Of a DNA stretch of 64,000 bases, positions 17,474 to 27,250 are shown piece by piece. The first letter of the stretch is position 1. Each line of letters opens with the position of its first letter. The translations under genes and the position numbers were made by a program. The DNA comes from Thiobacillus sp. SCUT-2. GTDB taxonomy: Bacteria; Pseudomonadota; Gammaproteobacteria; Burkholderiales; Thiobacillaceae. The stretch covers positions 1,240,001-1,304,000 of the forward strand of contig NZ_CP141769.1 in the NCBI RefSeq assembly GCF_035621355.1, given 5' to 3'. Under the pieces are notes generated by a model that searched no databases, was not told the origin of the DNA, and saw only the letters and a program-made list of their open reading frames with translations.

Positions 17474-17902
17474 TCAAGGCTTTCGGATGGATCTTCCTTT
17501 ACCTTTTTCAGCCACGATGAATTCCAGCCATCGAACACCTTCAGTCTCACTAGGGTTCCAATGGGAATGAGTGGTGCCGGCGGGAACGAGCAGGCTGTCA
17601 CCGGGATTGAGGGTAATGGGTTTCTTACCCTCCTCCTGGAAAACGGGTGTCCCAGAAACCACATAGAAGGTGACCGCCGCCGGATGAAAGTGGCGACGGT
17701 TGACACCACCTGGCTCGTACTTCACATCTAAAACCGTGAATTCCAGATTCGCTGTGCCGTCCACTCCACGTACTATGAGATCTGTAGGTGTTACCCCGGA
17801 TTTTTGTGGGATGTCTTTCGTATCTTGTGCTTGCGCTACGGACACAGCTAGAGCCGCCCCGAATAAGGCACCGATGGGTTTAGTTAGTCTGTTCATTTTC
17901 AA
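17474..17902 (-). CDS. Cassette 7: exported cupin protein
   Basis: A 142-residue protein with a signal peptide (about 1-25, ending VAQAQ) and a single cupin domain. Metal-site motifs are HFHPAAVTFYVVSG (about 70-84) and PAGTTHSHWN (about 107-116), giving three or more candidate histidine ligands. Predicted periplasmic. Enzyme or binding activity is not predictable. About 43 bp separate the ATG from the cassette boundary, longer than for other cassettes. Confidence 0.8.
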   Translation of the reverse strand: MKMNRLTKPIGALFGAALAVSVAQAQDTKDIPQKSGVTPTDLIVRGVDGTANLEFTVLDVKYEPGGVNRRHFHPAAVTFYVVSGTPVFQEEGKKPITLNPGDSLLVPAGTTHSHWNPSETEGVRWLEFIVAEKGKGRSIRKP

Positions 17903-17944
17903 TCTCCATTACGATGAGTGGATTACGCGACGGTGCTTCTTGCT

Positions 17945-18016
17945 GCCTAACGCCGCGCTCACCGGTAAATTGGGAGCGCAGCGAGTAATTTATCCGAGTG
18001 CAGCGCCTTGTTAGGC
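17945..18016 (-). other. attC site of cassette 6
   Basis: 72 bp: GCCTAAC at 17945-17951 and GTTAGGC at 18010-18016. Confidence 0.92.
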
Positions 18017-18328
18017 ATGGGCCAATTTAAGACCAACAATACCCGCACAAATCAGCCCTAAACTAACTAGCTTAAGGACGTCAGTTGACTCACCGAATAA
18101 TAATATTCCTAGAAGCGCCGTGCCTACAGCACCAATACCCACCCATATCGCATAGGCTGTACCGACAGGCAACGTTTTCAGAGCTAAACCTAGCAATAGA
18201 AAACTTGCAACCAACGAAGCCACCGTACCAACAGTAGGCCATAGCTTCGTAAAACCATCTGTGTACTTCAATCCAATGGCCCAACCAATCTCCAAAAGAC
18301 CAGCTACAAACAAAATTACCCAACTCAT
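18011..18328 (-). CDS. gdx: Cassette 6: guanidinium exporter Gdx/SugE (SMR family)
   Basis: A 105-residue, four-helix small multidrug resistance protein. It starts [20 protein letters not shown], with the essential proton/substrate-coupling glutamate E13, followed by [25 protein letters not shown] and [10 protein letters not shown]. The W-x-x-GLKYT-x-GF pattern is that of the Gdx (SugE) branch, which exports guanidinium, rather than EmrE/Qac. Start 18328 is chosen over the in-frame GTG two codons earlier because AGAGAGG sits 5 bp before it. A riboswitch-like element precedes it. Stop TAA is in the attC core. Confidence 0.9.
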   Translation of the reverse strand: MSWVILFVAGLLEIGWAIGLKYTDGFTKLWPTVGTVASLVASFLLLGLALKTLPVGTAYAIWVGIGAVGTALLGILLFGESTDVLKLVSLGLICAGIVGLKLAHA

Positions 18329-18349
18329 AAACACCTCTCTATTAGCTTT

Positions 18350-18392
18350 GGGGCCGTCCCCTACCGAAATTGAGAGGTGAGGTCGTCCTCAC
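18350..18392 (-). promoter_or_regulatory. Guanidine-II (mini-ykkC) riboswitch candidate upstream of gdx
   Basis: On the minus strand the leader forms two perfect hairpins: GTGAGG-ACGA-CCTCAC (18392-18377) and GGGG-ACGG-CCCC (18361-18350), joined by 15 nt. Both tetraloops are ACGR, the defining feature of mini-ykkC/guanidine-II RNAs, whose paired loops bind guanidinium. The second hairpin ends about 9 nt before the AGAGAGG Shine-Dalgarno of gdx, consistent with translational control. The element lies entirely within the cassette, 9 nt from its boundary. Confidence 0.85.
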
Positions 18393-18400
18393 TTCAGACT

Positions 18401-18496
18401 GCCTAACGTTCAAGCTAACCCGCCGCCGGAGCGCGCAGCGCGGAGGGAACCCGCCCGCGCAGCGGGTGGGCGGTCGGGTTGAGCGCGATGTTAGGC
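18401..18496 (-). other. attC site of cassette 5
   Basis: 96 bp: GCCTAAC at 18401-18407 and GTTAGGC at 18490-18496. Confidence 0.92.
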
Positions 18497-18672
18497 GCGG
18501 AGCAAAGGAAAGACTGCAAACGCATGATGTACGGAACCTCCCTGTAAGCCACGCCTTTATTTGCAACTATGCACCAAACCCCGATGAGGCGCGAGCCGGA
18601 ATTTGAATGGTGAGTTTGTAGCCAGAATTGGCTGCCAAACCACTGACAGAAAACACCCTGAATCACCGAAGC
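18497..18672 (-). other. Cassette 5: ORF-less cassette body (copy 2)
   Basis: Diverged copy of cassette 8, with scattered substitutions and matching attC. The open leftward frame here (from about 18666) is closed by TGA in the other copy. Differences do not favour third codon positions in either frame. No family or known RNA is recognised. Confidence 0.7.
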
Positions 18673-18729
18673 GCCTAACGCTTGAGTTAAGCGGCGGCGA
18701 AGCCGTCCGCCTTGAACGAACTGTTAGCT
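18673..18729 (-). other. attC site of cassette 4
   Basis: The shortest site, 57 bp: GCCTAAC at 18673-18679 and GTTAGCT at 18723-18729. The inner core complements AGCTAAC at 19007. Confidence 0.9.
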
Positions 18730-19002
18730 GCCGCTTCGGTTACGGCGAACGTTACCCCGTAGAGCAGCGCCAACCCAAGCTCCGATGGCGAGCATTGCAA
18801 AAACCACGGGGATAGCCATAGCTGCCACACCAAACACGACAGTGAAATTGGCGCCGCCAAGGATGCTAGAGGCGACGAGGCCGGCTAGAGCACATGCTGT
18901 CAGGGCTGCTCCCCATACAATGATGCGCTTGGGCTTCACGAAAGCCGCCAAAAGCGCTCCGCCGCCAATCAATACGATCCATGTGATGTACGCGGTATCC
19001 AT
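18724..19002 (-). CDS. Cassette 4: small membrane protein
   Basis: A 92-residue protein with three probable helices (MDTAYITWIVLIGGGALLAA at the start) and a basic C-terminal tail NVRRNRSGS. No recognised family. The TAA stop is in the attC core and the ATG is 5 bp from the boundary. Confidence 0.66.
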   Translation of the reverse strand: MDTAYITWIVLIGGGALLAAFVKPKRIIVWGAALTACALAGLVASSILGGANFTVVFGVAAMAIPVVFAMLAIGAWVGAALRGNVRRNRSGS

Positions 19003-19006
19003 AGGC

Positions 19007-19102
19007 AGCTAACGTTTGAGTTGAGGGGCGCCATGGAAGCGGCGCGAAAATAGCCGAAGGCGCGCCGCTTTCATGGCGTCCCTCTCGAACGTGATGTTAG
19101 GC
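19007..19102 (-). other. attC site of cassette 3
   Basis: 96 bp: AGCTAAC at 19007-19013 and GTTAGGC at 19096-19102, with a long GC-rich inverted repeat in the body. Confidence 0.9.
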
Positions 19103-19420
19103 CAATGCATGCTGAATAACCGCCATAACGACAGGAACTAGAACTGACTTGGCCAACGCAATGTAACTAAACAACAGCAAGTAAAAAGCAATACGCCCCA
19201 AATCACCCCAAGACGCGAACAGGTTTGTGCCCTTTGGGGAGAGGATCAGTAACCAAAGCACGGGCAGCCCAACGATGGTGGAAGCTGCAAATACAGTGGC
19301 AAAAGGCGGGCTGATAAATGCTGAAATGAAAATGACAAGAACACATGCAGCAATAGTCCAGAAACCCAAGCGATCTTTTCGCTCTAATGAGATGCGTAGA
19401 TTATTCGGCGTGAGCTTCAT
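19097..19420 (-). CDS. Cassette 3: membrane protein
   Basis: A 107-residue protein with a charged N terminus (MKLTPNNLRISLERKDRLGF) and three hydrophobic helices. No recognised family. Stop TAA is in the attC core. Confidence 0.66.
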   Translation of the reverse strand: MKLTPNNLRISLERKDRLGFWTIAACVLVIFISAFISPPFATVFAASTIVGLPVLWLLILSPKGTNLFASWGDLGRIAFYLLLFSYIALAKSVLVPVVMAVIQHALA

Positions 19421-19425
19421 GTGTG

Positions 19426-19503
19426 GCCTAACGTAGAGCTAACCGGCGGCGCTTTAGCGCCGTCCAGCGACCGGAGGGAGCGAGGTTGAGCGCCATGTTA
19501 GGC
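19426..19503 (-). other. attC site of cassette 2
   Basis: 78 bp: GCCTAAC at 19426-19432 and GTTAGGC at 19497-19503. Confidence 0.92.
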
Positions 19504-19506
19504 AAT

Positions 19507-19929
19507 TCATTCCGCATGAGCATTTTCTGACCCCCCACCCAAGGTACAAGCAATTGGGACAACAACAGCGGGACTAATCGTGACTAGCACGGACAACGAC
19601 AAGCCCGCGGCAAATGCTACCTGAGCAAATTTTCGGGTGCCCATGTGTGGACGAAGAACAAGCTCTAGAATCCAGCCACCCGTATACATGAGGTTGGCTG
19701 CGACGCCATAGAGAACTATCCCGATAACGGCAAAGAGCGGCGGATCAGGGACCCCGCATTCCGATCCCGTGAGCAAAGCCGTAAGCACGCCACTGATGAT
19801 GGAAACCACACCGGCCGCCCCGACCAGAAGATTGAAGGGGACTCTGCGCAGCTCCCACCATAGGATTGTTTCTTTCACAGTAAGCGGATCGGACTTTCGG
19901 TCAAAAGCACGATGGATTAGCTGGAGCAT
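19507..19929 (-). CDS. Cassette 2: membrane protein
   Basis: A 140-residue protein with a basic, amphipathic N-terminal stretch followed by three or four helices. It contains NLMYTGGWILELVLRP, a pattern seen in many uncharacterised small membrane proteins. No function assigned. The start is 6 bp from the cassette boundary. Confidence 0.68.
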   Translation of the reverse strand: MLQLIHRAFDRKSDPLTVKETILWWELRRVPFNLLVGAAGVVSIISGVLTALLTGSECGVPDPPLFAVIGIVLYGVAANLMYTGGWILELVLRPHMGTRKFAQVAFAAGLSLSVLVTISPAVVVPIACTLGGGSENAHAE

Positions 19930-19934
19930 CTCGG

Positions 19935-19994
19935 GCCTAACGTTTGAATTAAGGGGCGCGCTTTAGCGCGTCCCGCTTGAATGATGGGTTAGGC
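19935..19994 (-). other. attC site of cassette 1
   Basis: 60 bp: GCCTAAC at 19935-19941 and GTTAGGC at 19988-19994. Confidence 0.93.
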
Positions 19995-20019
19995 GTGGAA
20001 GAGATGAGAGCCGGCAACA

Positions 20020-20307
20020 TTATTCCTTTGTACTGCAGGACGGGCAGTGCCATGAAACCTTTGGGTGCGACCCCACCATGTGCCATATCGCCCAGAGTAT
20101 GACCGCTGGCACCCCGATGATAACAACCGCTCCATAACGCCCGCCCCCTATGCCGAAGGCGCTCAAGAAAAGGAATGCGAAACCAAGGATTAAAAGCGAC
20201 AGGACAGATGCCCCGACTACATCGATCAAGCTACGCTGCTGGCGCACTTCTTGTTCCATTGCGGCGCCACATTTCTGGCAAGGGTGATGGCCTTGGGTGT
20301 TTTCCAC
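20020..20307 (-). CDS. Cassette 1: zinc-ribbon membrane protein
   Basis: The attI-proximal cassette encodes 95 residues. An N-terminal CQKCG pair and a C-terminal CPSC pair (HCPSCSTKE) flank two hydrophobic helices, so a split zinc ribbon brought together on the cytoplasmic side is plausible. No family recognised. As the first cassette it should be the most strongly expressed from any promoter in intI or attI. Confidence 0.68.
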   Translation of the reverse strand: MENTQGHHPCQKCGAAMEQEVRQQRSLIDVVGASVLSLLILGFAFLFLSAFGIGGGRYGAVVIIGVPAVILWAIWHMVGSHPKVSWHCPSCSTKE

Positions 20308-20316
20308 AATACATGC

Positions 20317-20412
20317 GCCTAACGTAAAGTGTCCATCCTAAATGACGCCTTATAAACCGTCATTCCTGATGGTGTTTGTAAAAAATGTGCTAAAAAACAA
20401 TTTATTAGTATT
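20317..20412 (-). other. attI region and intergenic AT-rich segment
   Basis: GCCTAAC at 20317-20323 marks the junction of the first cassette with attI. The next 90 bp are strikingly AT-rich and contain an inverted pair, AATGAC at 20341-20346 and GTCATT at 20359-20364, that could be integrase-binding arms. The segment must also hold the intI promoter and perhaps the cassette promoter, but I cannot assign -35/-10 boxes with confidence. No LexA-type CTGT-N8-ACAG box is visible. Confidence 0.75.
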
Positions 20413-20429
20413 TTTTAGGGCGTCCTAAA

Positions 20430-20430
<1 letters not shown>
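20413..20430 (+). promoter_or_regulatory. Palindrome over the intI ribosome binding site and start
   Basis: TTTTAGG-GCGT-CCTAAAA is a perfect 7-bp inverted repeat whose last base is the A of the intI ATG. The only Shine-Dalgarno-like sequence (TAGGG) lies in the left arm, so the hairpin would mask both SD and start. It could also be a protein operator. Confidence 0.55.
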
Positions 20431-22386
<1,956 letters not shown>

Positions 22387-22400
22387 GGTCGGGGGCCGGG

Positions 22401-23556
22401 CAGCCCCGATTCGAAAGACTCACGGCAGGCTTCGACAGGCCTGTCCTGAGCGAAGTCGAAGGGCTCAGGGCGAACGGGCCGGAAGTTGATCGCTTACGGA
22501 CGTTGCTGCTTGGTGCTGGCCGCTGTTCCGTTCGTGGTGAGCTTGTCGAACCACAGGTCAGTTCACCTGCGCCTGTAGCGGCGCAGCCCCGATTCGAAAG
22601 ACTCACGGCAGGCTTCGACAGGGCTGTCCTGAGCGAAGTCGAAGGGCTTTGGGCGAACGGGCTGGGAGTTGATTGCTTATGGGCGTTGCTGCTTGGTGCT
22701 GGCCGCTATTCCGTTCGTGGTGAGGCTTTCGATGAATCGAGGACAGGCTTGTCGAACTACATTCCACTTATGCTGGGGCCAGCGCATGGCAGCCCTTCGA
22801 CAGGCTCAGGGCGAACGGGCTGGGAGTCGATTGCTTATGGGCGTTACTACTTGATACTGGCCGCTGTTCCGTTCGTGGTGAGCTTGTCGAACCACAGGTC
22901 AGTTCACGGGGACCTGTAGCGGCGCAACCCCGATTCGAAAGACTCACGGCAGGCTTCGACAGGCCTGTCCTGAGCGAAGTCGAAGGGTGCAGGGCGAACG
23001 GGCTGGGAGTTGATCGCATATGGGCGTTGCTACTTGGTGCTGGCAGCTGTCTATGCTGGGGCCAGCGCATGGCAGCCCTTCGACAGGCTCAGGGCAAACG
23101 GGCTGGGAGTTGATTACTTACGGGCGTTGCTGCTTGCTACTGGCCGCTGTTCCGTTCGTGGTGAGCTTGTCGAACCACAGGTCAGTTCACCAGGGCCTGT
23201 AACAGCGCAGCCCCGATTCGACAGGCTCACGGCGGGCTTCGACAGGCCTGTCCTCAGCGACGTCGAAGGGCTCAGGGCGAACGGGCTGGGAGTTGATTGC
23301 TTATGGGCGTTGCTACTTGGTACTGGCCGCTGTTCCGTTCGTGGTGAGCTTGTCGAACCACAGGTCAGTTCACCGGGACCTGTAGCGGCGCAGCCCCGAT
23401 TCGACAGGCTCACGGCGGGCTTCGACAGGCCTGTCCTGAGCGACGTCGAAGGGCTCAGGGCGAACGGGCCGGGAGTTGATCGCTTGCGGACGTTGCTACT
23501 TGGTGCTGGCCGCTGTTCCGTTCGTGGTGATCGTGAGCTTGTCGAACGATCGAACC
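22401..23556. repeat. Gene-free block of about 182-bp degenerate repeats
   Basis: The block beginning CAGCCCCGATTCGA recurs at 22401, 22583, 22924 (as CAACCCCGATTCGA), 23208 and 23391. Most spacings are about 182 bp, with two longer irregular units. Each unit contains TTCGACAGG...CGAAGTCGAAGG and TCGTGGTGAGCTTGTCGAAC, short inverted motifs of a class dispersed in many proteobacterial genomes. Open frames through it are produced by the repetition and show no protein family. No gene is seen between 22387 and 23571. Confidence 0.85.
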
Positions 23557-23571
23557 ACATTTTGGCAACGC

Positions 23572-23865
23572 TCAAATCTCCTTCTTGGATCTGCACTTCG
23601 CCAGCCGCGAAATCTCCGCCCAATCTCCGCGCACCAGCGCCTCTTTCTTGGCGCGACTCCAACCCTTGATCTGCCGTTCGAATGTCAGTGCTTCGATGCG
23701 CGTTGGGCATTCCTGGCTCCACACGAGGTCAACGGGCAAGCGCGTCGCAGTGTAGCCGCCGCATGCCCCCGTCATGTGTTCGCCGACGCGCCTTTCCAGA
23801 TCGTCGGTATGGCCTGCGTAGTAGGAACCATCCGCGCAGCGCAGGAGATAAACCCAGAACGTCAC
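23572..23865 (-). CDS. GIY-YIG domain protein (YhbQ/UPF0213 type)
   Basis: A 97-residue single-domain GIY-YIG nuclease-fold protein. The signature is YLLRCADGSYYAGHTDDLERRV, with the R of LERRV and a later E (FERQIKGWSRAKKEALV) as expected catalytic or structural residues. I choose the GTG at 23865, 2 bp after the upstream gene's stop, because the family begins right at FWVYLLRC. Small stand-alone members are linked to DNA repair or are uncharacterised. It ends next to the repeat block. Confidence 0.83.
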   Translation of the reverse strand: MTFWVYLLRCADGSYYAGHTDDLERRVGEHMTGACGGYTATRLPVDLVWSQECPTRIEALTFERQIKGWSRAKKEALVRGDWAEISRLAKCRSKKEI

Positions 23866-23867
23866 GC

Positions 23868-24206
23868 CTACAGCGGCATCGGCTTGTTCTCGTTGAGGTT
23901 GAGCCAGCCCTTGGCGATGCGGTAGATGAACCAGACGCAGGCGACGCCGAGCACGACCCAGCCGACCAGGATGATCCAGGTCAGCGCGCCGAGCACGAAC
24001 CACACGACGCTCCACCAGAAGGTGCGGATCTGCCAGCTGAAGTGGCTTTCCAGCCAGGTGCCGCGGGCGTCGTCGCGCTTGATGTAGCCGAGCACGATTG
24101 CCACGATCGCGGTGATGCCGGCGAACAGCGACAGCGCGTAGAGCGCGTAGATGACGGTGGCGAGCGTCTTCAGGCTCGCGAGCTTGTCGTCGGCGGGAGC
24201 ATTCAT
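23868..24206 (-). CDS. DUF4870-like small membrane protein
   Basis: A 112-residue protein with three hydrophobic helices and the segment ARGTWLESHFSWQIRTFWWS, typical of the DUF4870-like family of uncharacterised inner-membrane proteins. Its ATG overlaps the stop of the M48 protease gene by one base, and the GIY-YIG gene follows 2 bp on, so the three form one transcription unit. Confidence 0.78.
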   Translation of the reverse strand: MNAPADDKLASLKTLATVIYALYALSLFAGITAIVAIVLGYIKRDDARGTWLESHFSWQIRTFWWSVVWFVLGALTWIILVGWVVLGVACVWFIYRIAKGWLNLNENKPMPL

Positions 24207-24982
24207 CAGTTACGCGCCTTTTCGTAGAGCGGCATCATTTTCGGCACCAGCGCGTTCAGCGCCTGCATGCGGTTGCTCGGCGACGGGTGGGTGCTGAGGA
24301 ACTGCGGCGGGCCGTTGCCGTTGGCCTGGCTCATCTTCTCCCACAGGCTGATCGCGGCGTGCGGGTTGTAGCCCGCGCGGGCGGCGAGTTCGATGCCGTA
24401 GCGGTCGGCCTCGCTTTCGGCTTCACGGCTGTTCGGCAGCGTCAGCGCGATGTCGGCCACCGGCGCCAGCACGGTGAGGTCGCGCCCGGCGAGGATGGAG
24501 CCGAGCTCGAGCCCGCCCTGCGTGGCGATCGCGCGCGACATGCGCTCGCGGCCGTGGCCGAGGATGGCGTGCGAGATCTCGTGGCCCATGATCTGCGCGA
24601 TCTCGTCGTCGGAGAGGTTCAGCTTGCGGACGATGCCGGTGTAGATCGCCATCTTGCCGCCGGGCATGCACCAGGCGTTGAGCGTCGGCTCGTCGATCAC
24701 CGTGACCGACCACTTCCAGCTGCGGCTGGGCGGGTACATGTTCTCCGCCTGCACGATCAGGCGGTCGGTGATGCGCTTGACGCGCGCGTTGAGTGCGGCG
24801 TCGGTGCTGAGCTTGCCCTTCTGCTGCGCCTCGTTGACGGTCTGCGCGTAGGCCTGCGCGGACGAGGCCTGCGCCTGTTCCTCGGAGACCAGCACCAGTT
24901 GCTTGCGGCCCGACACGGGGTTGGTCTGGCACGCTGCCAGAGTGGCGGCGAGCAGGGCGGTCAGCAGCAGTCGGGTTTTCAT
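24206..24982 (-). CDS. M48-family metalloprotease lipoprotein
   Basis: A 258-residue lipoprotein: lipobox LAAC with acylated C18. A zinc-protease domain follows with HEISH at 134-138 and the third ligand in EAESEADRYG (about 188-197), then a short TPR-like C terminus with STHPSPSNR. It resembles E. coli LoiP/YcaL-type outer-membrane quality-control proteases. The residue after C18 is Q, predicting outer-membrane sorting. Likely role: removal of misassembled envelope proteins. Confidence 0.88.
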   Translation of the reverse strand: MKTRLLLTALLAATLAACQTNPVSGRKQLVLVSEEQAQASSAQAYAQTVNEAQQKGKLSTDAALNARVKRITDRLIVQAENMYPPSRSWKWSVTVIDEPTLNAWCMPGGKMAIYTGIVRKLNLSDDEIAQIMGHEISHAILGHGRERMSRAIATQGGLELGSILAGRDLTVLAPVADIALTLPNSREAESEADRYGIELAARAGYNPHAAISLWEKMSQANGNGPPQFLSTHPSPSNRMQALNALVPKMMPLYEKARN

Positions 24983-25013
24983 GGCAGCTCCTCGTGGCGA
25001 GACGGCACCGGGT

Positions 25014-25838
25014 TCAGATCCCGCGCAGCAGTTCGTTGATACCGACCTTGGACAGCGTCTTCTCGTCGACCTTCTTCACGATGACGGCGCAGTAGAGGCT
25101 GTACTTGCCGTCCTTGGAGGGCAGGTTGCCGGACACCACGACCGACCCGGCGGGCACGCGGCCGTAGTGGACCTCGCCGGTCTCGCGGTCGTAGATCTTG
25201 GTGCTCTGGCCGATGTAGACGCCCATCGAGATCACGCAGTTGTCCTCGACGATGACACCCTCGACGACCTCGGAGCGGGCGCCGATGAAGCAGTTGTCGC
25301 CGATGATGGTGGGGTTGGCCTGCACCGGCTCGAGGACGCCGCCGATGCCGACGCCGCCCGAAAGGTGCACGTTCTTGCCGATCTGCGCGCAGGAGCCGAC
25401 GGTGGCCCAGGTGTCGACCATGGCGCCTTCGTCGACGTAGGCGCCGATGTTGACGTAGGAGGGCATCAGCACGACGTTCTTCGCGATGTACGAGCCCTTG
25501 CGCGCGGCAGCCGGCGGCACGACGCGGAAGCCGCCTTCGCGGAAGTCCTTGGAGTTGAAGTCGGCGAACTTCGACGGCACCTTGTCGTAGTAGTTGGTGT
25601 AGCCGCCCTTGATGAAGGCGTTGTCCTCGAGGCGGAACGACAGCAGCACGGCCTTCTTGACCCACTGGTTGGTTTTCCATTCCTGGCCTTGCACGCGCTC
25701 GGCGACGCGCAGCTGGCCCATGTCGAGCAGGTCGATCACGGCCATGACGGCGTCCTTGACCTGTGCCGGGGCGTTGCGCGGGTTGAGTTCGGCACGGCGC
25801 TCGAAGGCGTCTTCGATGATTTTCTGCAGGTCTTGCAT
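25014..25838 (-). CDS. dapD: Tetrahydrodipicolinate N-succinyltransferase
   Basis: Lysine/diaminopimelate pathway: succinyl-CoA plus tetrahydrodipicolinate to N-succinyl-2-amino-6-ketopimelate. The 274 residues equal the E. coli enzyme. N-terminal helical domain ([18 protein letters not shown]), then a left-handed parallel beta-helix of hexapeptide repeats (about 105-230; [40 protein letters not shown]). It lies 45 bp downstream of dapC, which acts on its product. Confidence 0.97.
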   Translation of the reverse strand: MQDLQKIIEDAFERRAELNPRNAPAQVKDAVMAVIDLLDMGQLRVAERVQGQEWKTNQWVKKAVLLSFRLEDNAFIKGGYTNYYDKVPSKFADFNSKDFREGGFRVVPPAAARKGSYIAKNVVLMPSYVNIGAYVDEGAMVDTWATVGSCAQIGKNVHLSGGVGIGGVLEPVQANPTIIGDNCFIGARSEVVEGVIVEDNCVISMGVYIGQSTKIYDRETGEVHYGRVPAGSVVVSGNLPSKDGKYSLYCAVIVKKVDEKTLSKVGINELLRGI

Positions 25839-25883
25839 GGCGTTTTCCTGTTGTTGAAGGTTGAATCGAATGAGGGGCGGACC

Positions 25884-27209
25884 TTATGCGGCCTTGCCCG
25901 CGAAACGGACGATGCGGCCGGCCGCCTCGACGCAGGCGTCGAGGTGGTCGACCAGCGCGATGCGGATGTAGCCCTTGCCGGGGTTGGCCATGCCGGCGTC
26001 GCGCGCGAGGAAGCTGCCGGGCAGCACGGTGACGTGCTCCTGCTCGTAGAGGCCGCGCGCGAACGCGGCGTCGTCGCCGCCCGGCACGCGCGCCCACAGG
26101 TAGAAGGCGGCGTCCGGCGCGTCGAAGGACAGCACGTCCTTGAGCATCGGCATCACGGCGGCGAACTTCGCCGCGTACTGGCGGCGGTTCTCGACGACGT
26201 GCGCCTCGTCGTTCCACGCCGCGATGCTCGCGGCCTGCACCGCCGGGCTCATCGCGCTGCCGTGGTAGGTGCGGTAGAGCAGGAATTTCTTCATCACCTC
26301 GGCGTCGCCGGCGACCATGCCCGAGCGCAGGCCGGGGACGTTGGAGCGCTTCGACAGCGAGTTGAACACGACGAGGTTCCGGAAGCCGCGGCCGAGCTGC
26401 TGCGAGGCGGTCAGCGCGCCGAGCGGCGGCGTGCCTTCGTCAATCGGTGTGGGCATCACGCTCGCCCCCTCTCCCGCCTGCGGGAGAGGGTCGGGGAGAG
26501 GGCGCGAAGCGGTCGGGTCGGCCATCGCCTTCGCCCCCTCTCCCGCCTGCGGGAGAGGGCGGGGGAGAGGGAAATAGATCTCCGAATAGCATTCGTCGGC
26601 CGCGATGACGAAGCCGTGGCGGTCGGACAGCTCGAACACTTCCTTCCAGTCGTCGAGCGACATGACCTTGCCGGTGGGGTTGCCGGGCGAGCAGACGTAG
26701 ACCAGGTTGATCTGCTCCCACAGGTCTTCCGGCACGCGCGACCACTCCATGCGGAAGCCGTTCTCGGGGACGGTGTTGAGGAAGAACAGGCGGGCGCCGG
26801 CCAGCAGCGCCGCGCCCTCGTAGATCTGGTAGAACGGGTTGGGCGAGATGACGGTGCGGCGGCCGTGGCGGGTCGAGTCGACGCTCGCCTGGGCGAACGC
26901 GAACAGCGCCTCGCGCGAGCCGTTCACCGGCAGCACTTCGGTCGCCGGGTCGAGTTTCACGCCATAGCGCCGGCCCGCCCAGGCGGCGATGGCCTGGCGC
27001 AGCGCATCGGTGCCCTGAGTGATGGGATAATTCGCCAGCCCGTCGAGCCCCGCGACCAGCGCATCCTTGATGAACTGCGGCGTCGGGTGCTTGGGTTCGC
27101 CGATCGACAGGTTGATCGGCGACAGCCCGGGATTCGGCGTCACGCCCGCGAAGAGCTCGCGCAGCTTCTGGAACGGGTAGGGATGGAGGAGGTCGAGACG
27201 CGGGTTCAT
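25884..27209 (-). CDS. dapC: N-succinyldiaminopimelate aminotransferase with in-frame repeat insertion
   Basis: A class I/II PLP aminotransferase, 441 residues. It starts MNPRLDLLHPYPFQKLRELF, with CSPGNPTGKVMS at about 173, ADECYSEIYF at 204-213 and the PLP lysine K287 in SLSKRSN. Between IYF and DEGTPPLGAL a 43-residue proline/glycine-rich segment (214-256) is encoded by two hairpin repeats. Homologues usually run straight from this strand to the DEGxPP-like loop. The frame is kept and every catalytic segment is intact, so it is probably functional. Start 27209 chosen over an upstream in-frame ATG because of the family N terminus. Confidence 0.93.
   Translation of the reverse strand: MNPRLDLLHPYPFQKLRELFAGVTPNPGLSPINLSIGEPKHPTPQFIKDALVAGLDGLANYPITQGTDALRQAIAAWAGRRYGVKLDPATEVLPVNGSREALFAFAQASVDSTRHGRRTVISPNPFYQIYEGAALLAGARLFFLNTVPENGFRMEWSRVPEDLWEQINLVYVCSPGNPTGKVMSLDDWKEVFELSDRHGFVIAADECYSEIYFPLPRPLPQAGEGAKAMADPTASRPLPDPLPQAGEGASVMPTPIDEGTPPLGALTASQQLGRGFRNLVVFNSLSKRSNVPGLRSGMVAGDAEVMKKFLLYRTYHGSAMSPAVQAASIAAWNDEAHVVENRRQYAAKFAAVMPMLKDVLSFDAPDAAFYLWARVPGGDDAAFARGLYEQEHVTVLPGSFLARDAGMANPGKGYIRIALVDHLDACVEAAGRIVRFAGKAA
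26463..26571. repeat. Two REP-like hairpin repeats inside dapC
   Basis: Two copies of a roughly 41-bp element, at about 26463-26503 and 26531-26571. Each contains CCCTCTCCCGCCTGCGGGAG, an inverted repeat with a TG-containing loop, followed by a GGGAGAGGG tail. They are separated by 27 bp and translated as PLPxPLPQAGEGA twice. The same motif class is dispersed in many high-GC proteobacteria. Confidence 0.85.
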
Positions 27210-27250
27210 TGCAGGTCGAAATTTAACGCAGCCACGCATTATAAAGCCCC

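Noticed and set aside
22401..23556. CRISPR array
   Set aside because: Units are about 182 bp, diverged and lack short identical repeats with unique spacers; no cas genes nearby.
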